DNA of 64,000 nt from Punica granatum (Eukaryota > Streptophyta > Magnoliopsida > Myrtales > Lythraceae), in the NCBI RefSeq assembly GCF_007655135.1, contig NC_045129.1, positions 24,216,274 to 24,280,273 of the forward strand, read 5' to 3'. A model generated the notes under the pieces. It was given only the letters and a program-made list of their open reading frames with translations, did not search any database and was not told the origin of the DNA. The translations under genes were made by a program, and so were the position numbers. Of the stretch, positions 21,233-33,339 are shown piece after piece; position 1 is the first letter of the stretch; every line of letters starts with the position of its first letter.

Positions 21233-23030
21233 CTTTTTGGATCAAGAATGATTTCCTTATTTCGAGTTTAATTCATTTCTCGGATTGTATGAAATTGTAA
21301 TTTTGATATTTCCATGATTCCCATGTTAAAACATCGTTTAAAACCCTTTTTTTAAAAAACAAACATGCATGGGTTTGTGTATCGAGGACTCATTCGGATC
21401 CATTCGGTTATAAGGGTATTGTTGGTTATTCAACCGAATTATCCTTGATCATTATGGATTCGTTTTGGTCGTCGAATCACGAATCGTTTTCACTATTAAT
21501 GCATTCGGTAATAACCTTAAGCATTAATTCCACGAACGAGTTAATCGAGACGTTCACACGGTTAATTCATTCAATTTAAACAACTTTGCACGAACTGGAC
21601 ATTAATCTGTAACTCGCGTCGACGAATTACAAAATGGTGTTAATGCCCTTTTCGAAACCCTCATACTTCAAATCCTTATTGCGTTGTTCTCCTTTTGTGA
21701 AAACAAATTTTCAAATCAAGGGCAAGAACATCATTTTGTGATTTGCCGACATCCTAGCGCAGTTTAAGGTGTCAATTGGGTATTCTGTATCAAAAATACA
21801 ATTACCTGACTAATCATTTCATTCGACTTAACCAAATGCTAGAAAATGGTTAGGCGGAACTCTAGGTTCCAAATCTAGAGTCAAAATACAAGTTTGGATC
21901 AATTCAGTGGTAATTCAGTGTCACAACACCGAATCACTGTAAAAGCAATCCACACATGAGATTTGACTCTCTTTTTCAAGTTTCCAACAAAAGCCGAATG
22001 CTAAAACATTGGCACATGTTTGATTGCTTAACATATGGCATTTGCTTGCAAAAACACCCCTAGGTTAAATAATCTATTAATTCACGTAAACACGACAATA
22101 ACAAACACCTTGTCTGTTATTTACCTGCTGCGTGTTATCTTTCGCACCTGTTTGCCATGCGGGTCGAGCTTGATCCCTAGGCTGAATAATATTAGGGTTC
22201 AACGCCCTAATCATCGAGCACAGGGTTCAACACCCTAATCAACACTCATAGGGTCCAACACCCTATTCAGTGAGAGCGTCCATTGAATTTCAGTTCTTCG
22301 GTCTTTTCCCTAAACTCACGGTGAGTTAGAGTGGAATAATAACCGAACGCGAAACGACTGGAATTCGGCCATTTGTAATTTTTATTTATTGTTTTCGAGA
22401 GCATTGTAAGGACTTTTATTTTTTACATTTGTTCTGTAAGAATTCCAGTCGGTGAGCGAACGGTCCGAGAGTCGAATTAATCGAATCGGTCTAATGCTTG
22501 CCCAGACACAAGTAAATCCAAGATCTCGCGGTTTTGGTTCACGCAGGGATTCAACCTCCTTAGTTCGATGAACTGTAACGCAAGATTGTGAACCAACTCC
22601 CCGACATACGAGTTTACTTCTCTCTCGGCTTCTCAACCGACATCGTTTGGTTCACCGAATCTCCGGTGTCAAAACGTGCGAGCCGAGTGCAGCTTAATTC
22701 ATGCGGTAAATTATAAAACATGCAAGCCTAGCAAACTAGAGTACCGAAAGGGCGTGCGGGATATAGGCCCGCACGTAACATGAACCCCCGAACACGAATT
22801 TTCCGGTTCCGCACAGATCAATGCTTTAACAACAAACTAGGTGTTCCATACCCCTAGACCCGGGTAACTTATCCACCCTCGACCTTCGGGTCGTAAAATG
22901 ATAAGTGGCGACTCATTCTCTCATGCGTGTCCGTCACGCGTCCCCACGGGAAGGTGGACACACCAAAGCCGCGCGATCCAAAAGCGCGCAATGCGGGCCC
23001 CGACGAGAGTCCACATTCGGGTCCGTACAC

Positions 23031-25332
23031 ACTTCATAACAACAAACATTGAGGATCCTAGCTTCTCTAAGTCATAGAGGGATGTTACCTAACCTCGATA
23101 CACGAGGGAAAGAGTCGGGGAAGCGGCCTTGGGAGTCGCAAGACTCGGCTGGTCGTGACGGGTGACGGGTACCCGAAAGCAGTGACCGTGGCAGCTTGGG
23201 AAGATCGAACTCGGCACGCTAGCTCCAACCACGGTACGGTGCAAGATCGGGCTCCTTGGACTCCTAAGGGACGGATCTAGACGTTCATGGACAATCCCGA
23301 ACGTGCCAAACCCTGGACAAGCCCAAAATAGTGAGAGAAAGCTCGGTAAAAAAAAAATTGGACCCGGTAAAGAAGGAACGGGTGGAACGGCGGTTGTGCA
23401 CGGTGGATCGTCCCTCGGACCGTGACCACCTCTTCACGGGGGAGAGTGAGGGTTATGAGGGACCCTTTGAACGTGAGGGCACGACTCGGCAAAGTCGTGG
23501 GGGGAAACGACTCGCGTAGAGGTCCGGGTGCACCCAGCTAATGGCTTTCGGGACCCGATGGTGTTTTCGGTTAGAACGTGAGGATGGAAGCTTCAAATGG
23601 AAAATCTAAGCCCAGAAATGGACTTAGGGGGTGGAAAATATGTAGGCTAGGGAGTTTGGTGATTTTTGGCTTAAGTCGGGTCGGGTGGTCATCGAAATAC
23701 CGGGTGGTTTTTCCGTCGGTTTTGGCCGGTCTTGGCCACGGGATGGGCTGTACGAGGATGAGGGGATGGGCTGGAGGTTGAGAGCTTTCTAGAGAGAAGT
23801 TGGCTTGAGAGAGAGTGAGAATGAAGAAGTGTTAGGTTGATGAAGCTTAAGGTTTATAAAGGGAGGCTTAATGGCTTGGTTTGATGAAGCTAAGTGCGGT
23901 TTCGGGGGATTAAAGGGGCTGCCGAATTTCCCAAGGAGATTAGGGAGGGGTTTGTGTCACTTAGAGTGTAGGGGAAGTAAGGCAAAAGTGATGGGAAGTG
24001 ATGGGAAGTGATGGATGTGAGGATGTGTAAGAAGAAATTTGAATTTGTGTGGTGGAGGAGAGCTCTTGGAGGTTGGAGCCGCCGACCAAGGGTTCTAGCT
24101 GAGGCTAATTGCGGCCAAGTCATGGCTTGGAGATTGAGCCGTGGCTTGGGTTTGAGCCGTGGCTTGGAGGCTTGGCTTGGCTGAGCTGTGGGTCCCATTC
24201 GAGTAAGAGAAAAGCCGGGAAAAGCTCGAGACTTGATTGAACGCGCGTCTGATCCCCAATGTCCGATTAATTAATAGATTTGGAATGCTTGCATGAAGAG
24301 AATTTGAATGAGCCTAATATCGCCATATGTCATATGAACGAATGTTCGGGTGACTCGGCGCCTCGAGAGTCGATTTTGCCCCGTTTGGATACTCAGAGTG
24401 GAGTTGACTGTCCTCGTTCTCCAATTGCTCCTTTATGCATTGTAGTGCTCATCTCGGTGAACTTTTTGTCCCGTGCGGGATCGTTGGCTCACCGTCCCTG
24501 ACCGAAGTCCATTAGCCGAAGGAGACCTACGGACCTGCGACCGGGGTTTTCTCAGTGTTTCCCGAGTGTCCCGAGGTGTTTGGGGACCGCTGTGGCCTCT
24601 GTTCGTTAGAAACACGTTCCGAAGACTCGCCGAAAGGCGTTCGTGACCACTGCAATGTCACTCGGGAGACCTGACTGATTTGCTTGGCCCGAGGCGAAAT
24701 GATTTCTTTGACCCTAAGAGTGGTAGGGAATGAGTGGTGTGAAGCTCAGACGTCAACTTTCCACCGAATGCGCTCTCCGCGTCGGATTCCGTTTAACAAG
24801 GACCCCTTTTCCGGGTTGGGACTCACTCGGGAGACCAAGAGGAGCCTCAAAAGGCGATCCAGAACTTGTTCCATGGTCCTAGTGGTCCTTAGGTGCGTGC
24901 GGACCTGTTTCCGGGTGTTGTTTACTTGTCAGTGGATCGGGCCCCCTGGAGCCCTATTAGAAAAAGGCGTCTGCGAGAGTTCGGGGGGTGCCCCGGCTTG
25001 AGCAGGACACCTCCGAAATGCGTCTGGACGTGTCATTGGTCATTTTGGCACCCAGAGGGATTTTTAGAGTCCCATATTGGGCACATTTTGATGCTTCGGT
25101 GATTCGGTGATGAATAGTGCCGCAGTGCCAGCTCCTGTTGCTTCGGGACTTGTCGTCTGTTTACCCTTTTGATTGCTCTCCCCTGTCTTCTTAGTAGACC
25201 ATGCTCCTCTCCTGTACTTCATGATTCAGTGCCTGCATGCTCACCTCCGATTGTCAGGTGATGAATAGTAATCCGGGCTTTGGCCGGGGATTCTCGTGTA
25301 GGGAGCCGGTGGGCCAACATGGGGTGCTGACA
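23031..25332 (-). mobile_element. LTR of element M, right segment (LTR 5' end)
   Basis: Continues the minus-strand LTR after the solo LTR and its second CACTT copy (23031-23035). It ends GGGGTGCTGACA, the reverse complement of the LTR start. On the minus strand TATAAA lies at 23858-23853. A polypurine tract in reverse follows at once, so this is M's 3' LTR and M extends to the right. Confidence 0.92.
23853..23858 (-). promoter_or_regulatory. TATA box of the M LTR
   Basis: TATAAA on the minus strand, about 1.47 kb from the LTR start, in the same context as 5778 and 58687. Confidence 0.45.
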
Positions 25333-25346
25333 ACTTGCTCCTCTTT
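25333..25346 (-). promoter_or_regulatory. Polypurine tract of element M
   Basis: Reads AAAGAGGAGCAAGT on the minus strand, directly before the LTR. Confidence 0.8.
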
Positions 25347-25477
25347 GGTTGCATGCTCGATTAGAGGATGTAGCCAAAGATTATAAGAAGCACCCCCTTT
25401 TTGGGTCCGGCGACTGCTCTGATACCGTTCCCCCATGGCTGCTCGTACCCTGCTTGGGTGCATCGGGATATTGTGCA
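25347..25477 (-). other. M sequence between polypurine tract and tandem array
   Basis: Non-coding; reverse-complement similarity to 4380-4475 and 29100-29205. Confidence 0.55.
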
Positions 25478-26130
25478 GTAATTTAGAACCGGGATGGACC
25501 CGAACAGGAATTTTATACCGGGATGGACCCGAACAGGAACTTAAACCGGGATGGACCCGTAACAGGAATTTAGACCGGGATGGACCCGAAACAGGAATTT
25601 AGACCGGGATGGACCCGAAACAGGAATTTTAAACCGGAATGGACCCGAAACAGGAATTTTAAACTGGGATGGACCCGAAACAGGAATTTAGACCGAGATG
25701 GACCCGAACAGGAATTTAGACCGGGATGGACCCGAAACAGGAATTTAGACCGGGATGGACCCGAACAGGAATTTAGACCGGGATGGACCCGAAACAAGAA
25801 TTTTAAACCGGGATAGACCAGAACAAGAATTTTAAACCGGGATTGACCCGAATAGGAATTTAAAACCGGGATGGACCCGAACAGGAATTTAAAACAATAA
25901 TTTAAACCGAGATGCACCCGAACATGAATTTAAACCGGGATGGATCCGAAACAGGAATTTAAACCGGGATGGACCTGAAACAGGAATTTTAAACCAGGAT
26001 GGACCCGAACAGGAATTTGAACCGGGATGGACCCGAAAACAGGAATTTGAACCGGGATGGACCCGAAAGCAGGAATTTTGAACCGGGATGGACACGAACA
26101 TGAATTTTAAACTGGGATGGACCCGAAAAC
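25478..26130 (-). repeat. 27-29-bp tandem array (about 23 copies)
   Basis: On the plus strand the unit reads close to ACCGGGATGGACCCGAACAG plus GAATTTAA. Units vary in length by one or two bases at A and T runs. On the minus strand it contains CGGGTCCATCCCG, a short inverted repeat resembling CGGGCCCATAAACCCG of the 36/40-bp arrays. It holds the same 3' UTR position as those arrays. Confidence 0.92.
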
Positions 26131-27093
26131 TAGTTTGGGAATTGCGTAAAGCGCCGTGTGGTGTGGTTCGTTTGGCCTTGGGCCTGGATTGCATTGTGTG
26201 CGACGACCAATAATGATTTTCCATCGCTGCTCGCCCTTCTTTGGACGTTGGTGGTTTGGTAGCATGGAGCATCCCTTGACGGTTTCCGACGTATTGATAG
26301 CACGACCCGTCGCGTGAGGCAGATATGAGTCCGTCAGGGAGAAGATGCCCCTTGGGGTTCCATGCGCATCTGCAGAGAAGAGCATAACTCTTCGTTAGTC
26401 ATGTGGACAGTGGTGCACGCTGAGTTTACAGGGCTGATGCTGTCCCAAAGGTGTTGATCTACTGTAGATTGGTGTTCCTGCCGCGATGAAGTTGCTTCGC
26501 TGGTGCTTTGCTCCTGGGGTGGCGGTGTGTTTGATCTGCCGGAAGCCGGCTTTGCTGCTAGGGCGATTGCTTGTTGCTCTGCCAGGTGCCGGCTTTATCG
26601 TAGGGGCGATTGTAGTTTGCTGGGGATGCCTCGGTCGTGCGATGAGGGACTCGAGCTCTGGGGTAGAGTGCCTACGTATCCCGAGGGGTCGGAAATCAGA
26701 GTCCGCCGTAATTCTTGCGGCTTGTAGTACCTGTGATCCTAACATCATTGGTAAGTCATGGGATTACTAGTGGTGCGTGTAAGCACAGGTAAAAGGAAGT
26801 GTTTGCGACGCATGCTCTTCAGTTTCGGGTCGCCTGGGCGACCCGTGGAGAGTCTTTATTTTAGTGATGCGAATGGGGGTCTCGCTTTCAAAGGCCTCGA
26901 TGCGAGGCCTCCGGGGCTCCTGTTGGTCTTGCACGGGCATATCGAGACGTATTCAATGATGCCCTAGCGACTTCGTCAGTTATTCGACGCGCCCGTTGGC
27001 TTAGGACCCTTCTCGTCAGGGTGACGTAGGGCGGCTGCGTCTGTGACCCGTATGGGGATTTCTATGCAAATTTGGTCAAACCTCGATCTAGTC
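26131..27093 (-). other. Element M 3' UTR, non-coding
   Basis: The part at 26630-26710 matches 39180-39260, and about 26750-27093 matches 38790-39160 of element N in reverse complement, so M and N share a 3' UTR type. At 27093 it is cut by the LTR of element A. ORFs of 60-127 codons here have no recognisable domain. Confidence 0.65.
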
Positions 27094-28265
27094 TGTCAGC
27101 ACCCCATTTTGGTCCATTGGCTCCAACGGAGGACTTCCGACCAAAGCTTGGGACACTACTCACGAACGGGAAACTGGAGGCGAACATACGGGCACAGAGT
27201 CATGAATTACGGGAGAGAAGCATGGTCCACTAGGAGAGCACGAGAGGGCAATCGGAGGAGTGAACAGACGACAAGCCCCGAAAACAGCAGAGACTGGCAC
27301 TGTGGCACTATTCATCACCGAATCACCGAAGCATCGAAAGGTGCCCAATGTGGGACTCCAAAAATCCCTCCCGGTACCAAAGTGACCAATGACACGCTCG
27401 GGCGAGTTTCGAAGGCACTTTTCTGACAGGGCTCCCGGGAGGTCCGATCCACTATCAAGTAAACAGCACCCAGAAACGGGACTGTACGCATCCAGGGACC
27501 ACCGAGATCTTGGAACAAGTCTTAGATGGCCTTTCGGAACCCGACTTGGTTTCCCGAGGGACATTTCAGTGGCCACAAACGCCCCTCGGCGGGTCTTCGG
27601 GGCATATTCATGGCAAACAGAGATCACAACGATCCCTGAACACCTCAGGGCATTCGGTAAACATCGATAACACCTGGACCACGAATCCCTAGGTCACCTC
27701 CAGCTAATGGTCTTCGGTCAGGGACGCCGAGCCAATGATCCCGCGCGGGACAAAAAGTTCACCGAGACGAGCACTACAATGCACAAAGGAGCAATTGGAG
27801 AACGGGGACGGTCAACTCCACTCTAAGTATCCAAACGGGGCAAAACCGGCTCTCGAGGAGCCGAGTCGTCCGAACATTCGTTCTCATGACACATGGCGAT
27901 ATTAGACTCATTCAAATTCTCTTCGTGCAAGCATCCCAAATCTATCGATTAATCGGATCTCAGAGGTCGGATGCGCGATCAATCAAGCCTCAAACTTTTC
28001 CCGGCTTTTCTCCTAGTCAAATGGGACCCACAGCTCAGCCAAGCCAAGCCCCAAGCCACGGCTCAACCCGAGCAGCCACGGCTCAACCCCAAGCCGCAGC
28101 TCAGCCGCATCTAGCCACGGCTCAACCCCATGGCTGGTGGCTCAACCCTTCCTCCCTTCCCTCCACCACACAATTCAAATATCTCTTACACCCTCTCACA
28201 CATCTTTCCCATCCATCACCTCCTATCAACTTTCCCTTCCTTTCCCCACACTCAACATGACATCT
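27094..28265 (+). mobile_element. 5' LTR of main element A, first part
   Basis: Starts TGTCAGCACCCC inside M's 3' UTR; the five bases before it are TAGTC. It follows the E1 LTR until about 28265, then switches abruptly into the tandem array of element N. The LTR resumes at 45620. About 100 bases, including the place of the TATA box, are missing between the two parts. That 27094 and 45620 are one LTR is inferred from colinearity. Confidence 0.75.
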
Positions 28266-28985
28266 TCCCCTTACTTTCCCTGCACCGCACGGGCCTATAA
28301 ACCCGTGTCTTCACTTTCTCGCATCGCACGGGCCCATAAATCCGTGTCTTTACTTTCTCTGCACCGCACGGGCCCATAAACCCGTGTCCTTACTTTTCCT
28401 ACACCGCACGGGCCCATAAACCCGTGTCTTTACTTTCCCTGCACCGCACGGGCCCATAAATTCGCTTCTTTACTTTACGGTGCCCATAAACCCGTGTCTT
28501 TACTTTCCCTGCACCGCACGGCCCATAAACCCGTGTCTTTACTTTCCCTGCACCGCACGGGACCATAAAACCGTGTCTTTACTTTCTCTGCACCGCACGG
28601 GCCCATAAATCCGTGTCTTTACTTTTCTCGCATCGCACGGGCCCATAAACCCGTGTCTTTACTTTTCGCGCACCACACGGGCCTATAAACCCGTGTCTTT
28701 ACCTTCCCTGTACCGCACGGGCCCATAAACCCGTGTCTTTACTTTTCGCGCACCGCACGGGCCCATAAACCCGTGTCTTTACCTTCCCTGCACCGCACGG
28801 ACCCATAAACCCGTGTCCTTACTTTTCTTGCACCGCACGGCCTATAAACCCGTGTCTTTACTTTTCCTGCACAGCACTGGCCCATAAACTCGTGTCTTTA
28901 CTTTTCATGCACCGCATGGGCCCATAAATCCGTGCTTTTACTCTTCCTACACCCACGGGCCCATAAACCCGTGCCTTTACTTTCC
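28266..28985 (+). repeat. 40-bp tandem array (about 18 copies), element N left remnant
   Basis: The unit contains CGGGCCCATAAACCCGTG, then TCTTTACTTTCCCTGCACCG, with the CACGGG/CCCGTG inverted repeat. It is the long version of the array at 39490-39800 and is related to the 36-bp array of E1. The left end is the deletion junction with the A LTR. Confidence 0.92.
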
Positions 28986-29205
28986 ATAAACTCGCAATTT
29001 ATTGCTTTAAGTCTGATTCCCCTTCTTCCTATTCACTGATTCCGACATCTGTTCAATACATTTAGGTACGTATACTTAATTTCTTCCCACGCATCCAAAG
29101 CTTAGGAACCAGCGGCCATTAGGAGAGAGGTCGAAGCGGTCGCCGGAACCAAAAATGGTTGCTTCTCATAATCTTTGGCTGCACCCTCTACTCGAGCACG
29201 CAGTC
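28986..29205 (+). other. N sequence between array and polypurine tract
   Basis: Nearly identical to 39801-40022, showing that the two flanks of the 29220-45619 block come from the same element type. Confidence 0.65.
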
Positions 29206-29218
29206 AAAGAGGGGCAAG
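29206..29218 (+). promoter_or_regulatory. Polypurine tract, first N copy
   Basis: AAAGAGGGGCAAG one base before the LTR start at 29220. Confidence 0.85.
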
Positions 29219-30774
29219 CTATCAGCACCCCATTTTGGTCCACCGGCACCGACAGAGGACTTCCGACCAAAGCTCGGGACACTATTCACGATCGAAAAAC
29301 CGGAGGCGAATGTGCGGGCACAGAGTCATGAATAATAAGAGAAAAGCAGGGTCCACTAGGAGAGCACGAGAAGGCAATCGGAAGAGTAAACAGATGACGA
29401 GCCCCGAAGCAACAGTAGCTGGCACTTTGGCGCTATTCTTCACCGGATTACCGGAGCGTCAGAAGGTATCCAATATGGGACTAAAAATTCCTCTTGGTGC
29501 CAAAATGACCAATGGCACATCCGGGCACACTTCAGAAGCACCCTGCTTAAGCCGGGGCACTCCCGAATATTCACAGACGCCTTCCTAACCGGGCCCCCGA
29601 GACGCCCGATTCACGAACAGATAAACGGCACTCGGAAACAGGCCTGCACACATCCAAGGACCACCAGGACCAAGGAACAAGTTTCAGATTGCCTTTCGGA
29701 GTTCGTCTTGGTCTCCCGAGTGAATCCCGACCCGGAGAAAGGTCCCCTTTTTGCACAGAAACGTGGCCAGAGACCCTTTTAATGAACCGTCAGTGCACGA
29801 AATCCACGCCAACCAATCCCGAAGACCTCAAGGCCTAGGAAAACGAACCCTGATCGCATTGCACTATCCATTTAGGTTTTCTGAGTACTATTTCGGCAAC
29901 AAAAGGGCCCCTTTCAAGCGGAATCTTGCACTTAGAGCTCATTCGAGGAAATGTTGACATCCGAGCTTTGCACCACCCACTCCCAACAATCCCCAGGGGC
30001 TAGGAAATCATTTTGGCTCGGACCAAGCAAATCATACCGAGCTCCCGAGTGACGTTTTAATGGTCATAAACGCCTCCCAGCAAACCTTTGGGACTCATTT
30101 TTGACAAATAGAGATCGCAGTGGTCTCCGAACACGTTAAAACAATTGGGAAACATTGAGAAAGCCCCGTTTGCGGATTCCTAGGTCATCTCTTGTTATCG
30201 ATCTCCAGCCGGGGTCGGCGAGTAAACCGTTTCGCTCAATGCGAAAAATACACCGGTGCGAGCCTTACAACACGCAGAAGTGCAAATAGGCGTTAGAAGG
30301 GGACAACTTCGCTCTGATCATCCAAACGGAGCAAAACCGGCTTTCGAGTCCCTGAGTCATCCGAGCATTCGCTTTCTAGAAGCATGTCAATATTAGGCTC
30401 ATTAAAACCGTATTCGCGAGCACATCGATAATTCGTCATTCAAGTAAACCACGAAAATCGAACGCGCGACCAATCGAGCCTCGAGCTTCTTCCGGCTTTT
30501 CTCTTAGTCAAGTGGGATCCTTGATCTAGCCAAGCCAAGCCGAGCCAAGCCAAGCCGCAAGCCATGGCTCTTCTCTAGAAGCAAGCCAAATGAGCCCCCA
30601 CCACACATTTTCAAAATATATTCTTACACCCATCACTCCCCTTCTCCCATCCATCACCTCCCATCACCTTTCAAGACAACTTTCCCACCCTAATCTTCCC
30701 TCAAAAAATTCGGATCCCCTAAGCACCACTTAATTGCACTTGACTCCACTTAATCTTATCATTAAGCTTGCTTT

Positions 30775-30780
30775 TATAAG
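30775..30780 (+). promoter_or_regulatory. TATA box of LTR N1
   Basis: TATAAG in GCTTTTATAAGTGC, followed about 45 bases on by CTCTCTCTCTAG. Confidence 0.5.
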
Positions 30781-31666
30781 TGCATTGGGTCATTAACTTA
30801 ATCACAACTCCTCTTGCACTCTCTCTCTAGCTTTCTCACTCAAAAAATCTCTCAAATTCCTCTCAAACTCCAACATTTCGTTCAGCCCAAGCACAGCCCG
30901 GCTCAAGGCCAAAATTGCCGGAAAACTCAACCGTTTTCTGGCGACCGCCACTCAACCCGAATCAAACTTGACCAAACTTCATATCCCACACGTACTTGAC
31001 CTCCCGAGTCCATTTCCAGTGTTAGTTTTGGCATTTGAAGCTTCCAGCATGCAGTTCCAGCCCAGTTCAGAATCGGGTCCCTAGGGAGTTTCCCGGTTTC
31101 TAGGCGAGTTCTTCCTTCTCGACTTAAGTAAACTCAACCAAACTTCATATCCCACATGTTTTCGACCTCCTAAGTCCATTTCCGACCTTGGAAATTTCAT
31201 TTGAAGCTCCCAGCATCTCGTTCCAGCTTTGTCCAGAAACAGTCCTTTAAGCGCTTTCCCGGTTTCTAAGCGAGTTCTTCCCTCTCGACTTAAGCAAACT
31301 CAACCAAACTTCATATCCCACATGTTTTCGACCTCCTAAGTCCATTTCCAAGATTAGTTTTTGTATTGGAACCCTCCAGCCCCGCGTTCCAGAGTTGAGC
31401 AGAATCGGGTTTCACGGGTGCATCCCGGGCTTTCTCAATGTCTTCTCCATCTCACGACTAAGGCGAGTCGTGCCATCACTTTCTAAGGGTTCCTAACGAC
31501 CCTCTCTCTACCCCGTGACAAGGTAGTTGCGTGCCGAGAGCTGTTCAACCATGCACCTCCGCCATTTCTCTCCTTTCTCCCTTCTCGGATCTTTCCAGTT
31601 TTTACCGGTATTCTTTGCATCTTCCAGGAAAATATAGGCATGCAATCCTCACGAAACCACCACAGG

Positions 31667-32242
31667 CGTGATCCTCATTCAGTTAGGAGTCCAATGCCAC
31701 CGACCTTGCATAAAAGACCACCGGGAGCCTCCCGTAGAGTCGTTTCTTTATCGGGCGCCAGTCGGGTTTGTTCCTCTGGTTTTCTTTTCTAATCCGAACT
31801 TTGCAGGAACGTACAGGTCAGCTCGGGTTGAATTTCGCTACGAGCCTATCACCGTGATCCTCAGTCAGTTAGGAGTCCAATGCCACCGACCTTGCATCAA
31901 AAGACCACCGAGAGCCTCCCGTAGAGTCGTTTCTTTATCGGGTGTCAGTCGAGTTTGTTCCTCTGGTTTTCTTTTCTAATCCGAACTTTGCAGGAACGTA
32001 CAGGTCAGCTCGGGTTGAATTTCGCTACGATCCACCTATCACCGTGCTCCTCAGTCAGTTAGGAGTCCAATGCCACTGACCTTGCATCAAAAGACCACCG
32101 GGAGCCTCCTGTGGAGCCGTTTCTTCATCGGGTGCCAGTCGGGTCTGTTTTGACCCGACTGGGTTTGTCCTTTTTTACTGACTCGATTTGTTTTTGATTT
32201 CCGGAAGATCTACGCATGCTCTCCTCCCGAAACCACCACAGG
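31667..32242 (+). repeat. Three ~190-bp tandem units inside LTR N1
   Basis: Units start at CGTGATCCTC (31667), CGTGATCCTC (31853) and CGTGCTCCTC (32043); a diverged fourth start is at 32243. Each contains CAGTTAGGAGTCCAATGCCA, a GCATCAAAAGACCACCG stretch and, in the first two, GCAGGAACGTACAGGTCAGC. Confidence 0.85.
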
Positions 32243-32823
32243 CGTGATCCTTAGTCTCTTGGGAATCCAACGCAACTGGCCCCGTGCGAAAATTTCATCC
32301 CGATCAACCGGTACAGCCCGACAAGCCAAACTGCCAGTCGGGTCTGCCAGTCGACCCGACTGCACCGGTTTGGGTCTGTTCGTTCCAGCCGAGTCTCCCG
32401 ACTCCCTTTGCCACTTCTCCGACTCTTTCCTCGTGTTCCGAGGCTAGGTAAAACTCCTCTACGACTTAGAGAAGCTAGGATCTTCGATACTTGTTTGTTA
32501 TGGGGGTTAGGGTGGTTAACAAATCGAAATGCATGCAAGTTCAAGTTTTTATATATTCCCATGCAAATGTACGTTGTTTATATATTCCCAAGATCGGTTC
32601 CCGTGTTTTCGCGTTTTACCATTGCATGAATCGACGTCGTTTTACCGATTCCTTTATATATATATTGTATGTGTTCGTTTGTGTGTTCGGTTGTGTTTCG
32701 AGATCTTGGCGGCGTCGGTTTCCTTCCATTTTCACCGAAATATGTGTTATTATTGTGCTCGATGTATTATGTATGCAAGGTACAGCTAGAATCAACGTAG
32801 GAGACTCTCCATAACCCAAGTCA

Positions 32824-32879
32824 GGTCAAGGAGAGCTCTCGGCCTAACCCTTGGAGAGGTGGCCGTGTGCCCTTTGACC
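32824..32879 (+). repeat. Two-tier hairpin, LTR N1
   Basis: Outer GGTCAA (32824-32829) with TTGACC (32874-32879); inner CGGCC (32840-32844) with GGCCG (32861-32865). Confidence 0.65.
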
Positions 32880-33156
32880 CTTCCCGGGTTTCGGACGGTC
32901 TCCTTCGTTACTTCGGAATCGTCCCTTGGAATTGAGTGTATTCATATTTTGCGTTTTTTTATCGTTGATCATGTGCTAGCCGCCTCCTAGGAGAGTTAGT
33001 TTTGGAAGATTATCCGTCAAATCCACAATTCCTCGATATAAGATCACTACCACCGAATAATTTCACAAATGGGAGAAACGGGACGTATCATTCGGCTAAT
33101 TAAAACACTTGGACTAAATAATTGGATAAATTGATTATTAATTCGTAAACGCATCG

Positions 33157-33339
33157 ATGGTTCACGGAACGGCAAAAATGCTCTTTTCTTTAAAAACTCA
33201 CAATTTCAAAGCACCAAGACACGTAACACGAGTAGAATCGATGTCTAGCGAGTACTCGCATGCTATGACTCGAGTCCCGGCCCAATTTGAGGCGGCTCGA
33301 GTCGAGACGCGCAAGTCCTTTTTAGACCTCTTCGTGTGA
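33157..33339 (+). CDS. LTR-embedded 60-codon ORF, unknown
   Basis: Same ORF as at 17253-17435, 43772-43954 and 60560-60742. No domain recognised; coding status doubtful. Confidence 0.18.
   Translation: MVHGTAKMLFSLKTHNFKAPRHVTRVESMSSEYSHAMTRVPAQFEAARVETRKSFLDLFV

Larger units (their letters stand above)
18473..23030 (+). mobile_element. Solo LTR (4,558 bp) nested in the M LTR
   Basis: TGTCAGCACCCC to GGTCCGTACA, flanked by a perfect 5-bp duplication CACTT with no internal region, polypurine tract or primer site. Removing it rejoins a minus-strand LTR whose sequence across the junction matches about 46390-46430. Same subfamily as the B LTR: TATAAATG at 20081, a strongly CpG-rich CGCGC patch at 20440-20520, two-tier hairpins at 20868-20918 and 21180-21232, TYCAACG units at 22191-22274, and arm pair CGACTGGAATTC (22355-22366) with GAATTCCAGTCG (22440-22451). 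Confidence 0.96.

Noticed and set aside
25570..25917. 115-codon minus-strand ORF with repeated GLNSCSGPSR-like blocks
   Set aside because: Translated 28-bp array; no independent evidence for coding.
28266..28985. Regularly spaced repeats resembling a CRISPR array
   Set aside because: Units are contiguous with no unique spacers, lie beside a polypurine tract and LTR, and the sequence is clearly from a plant.
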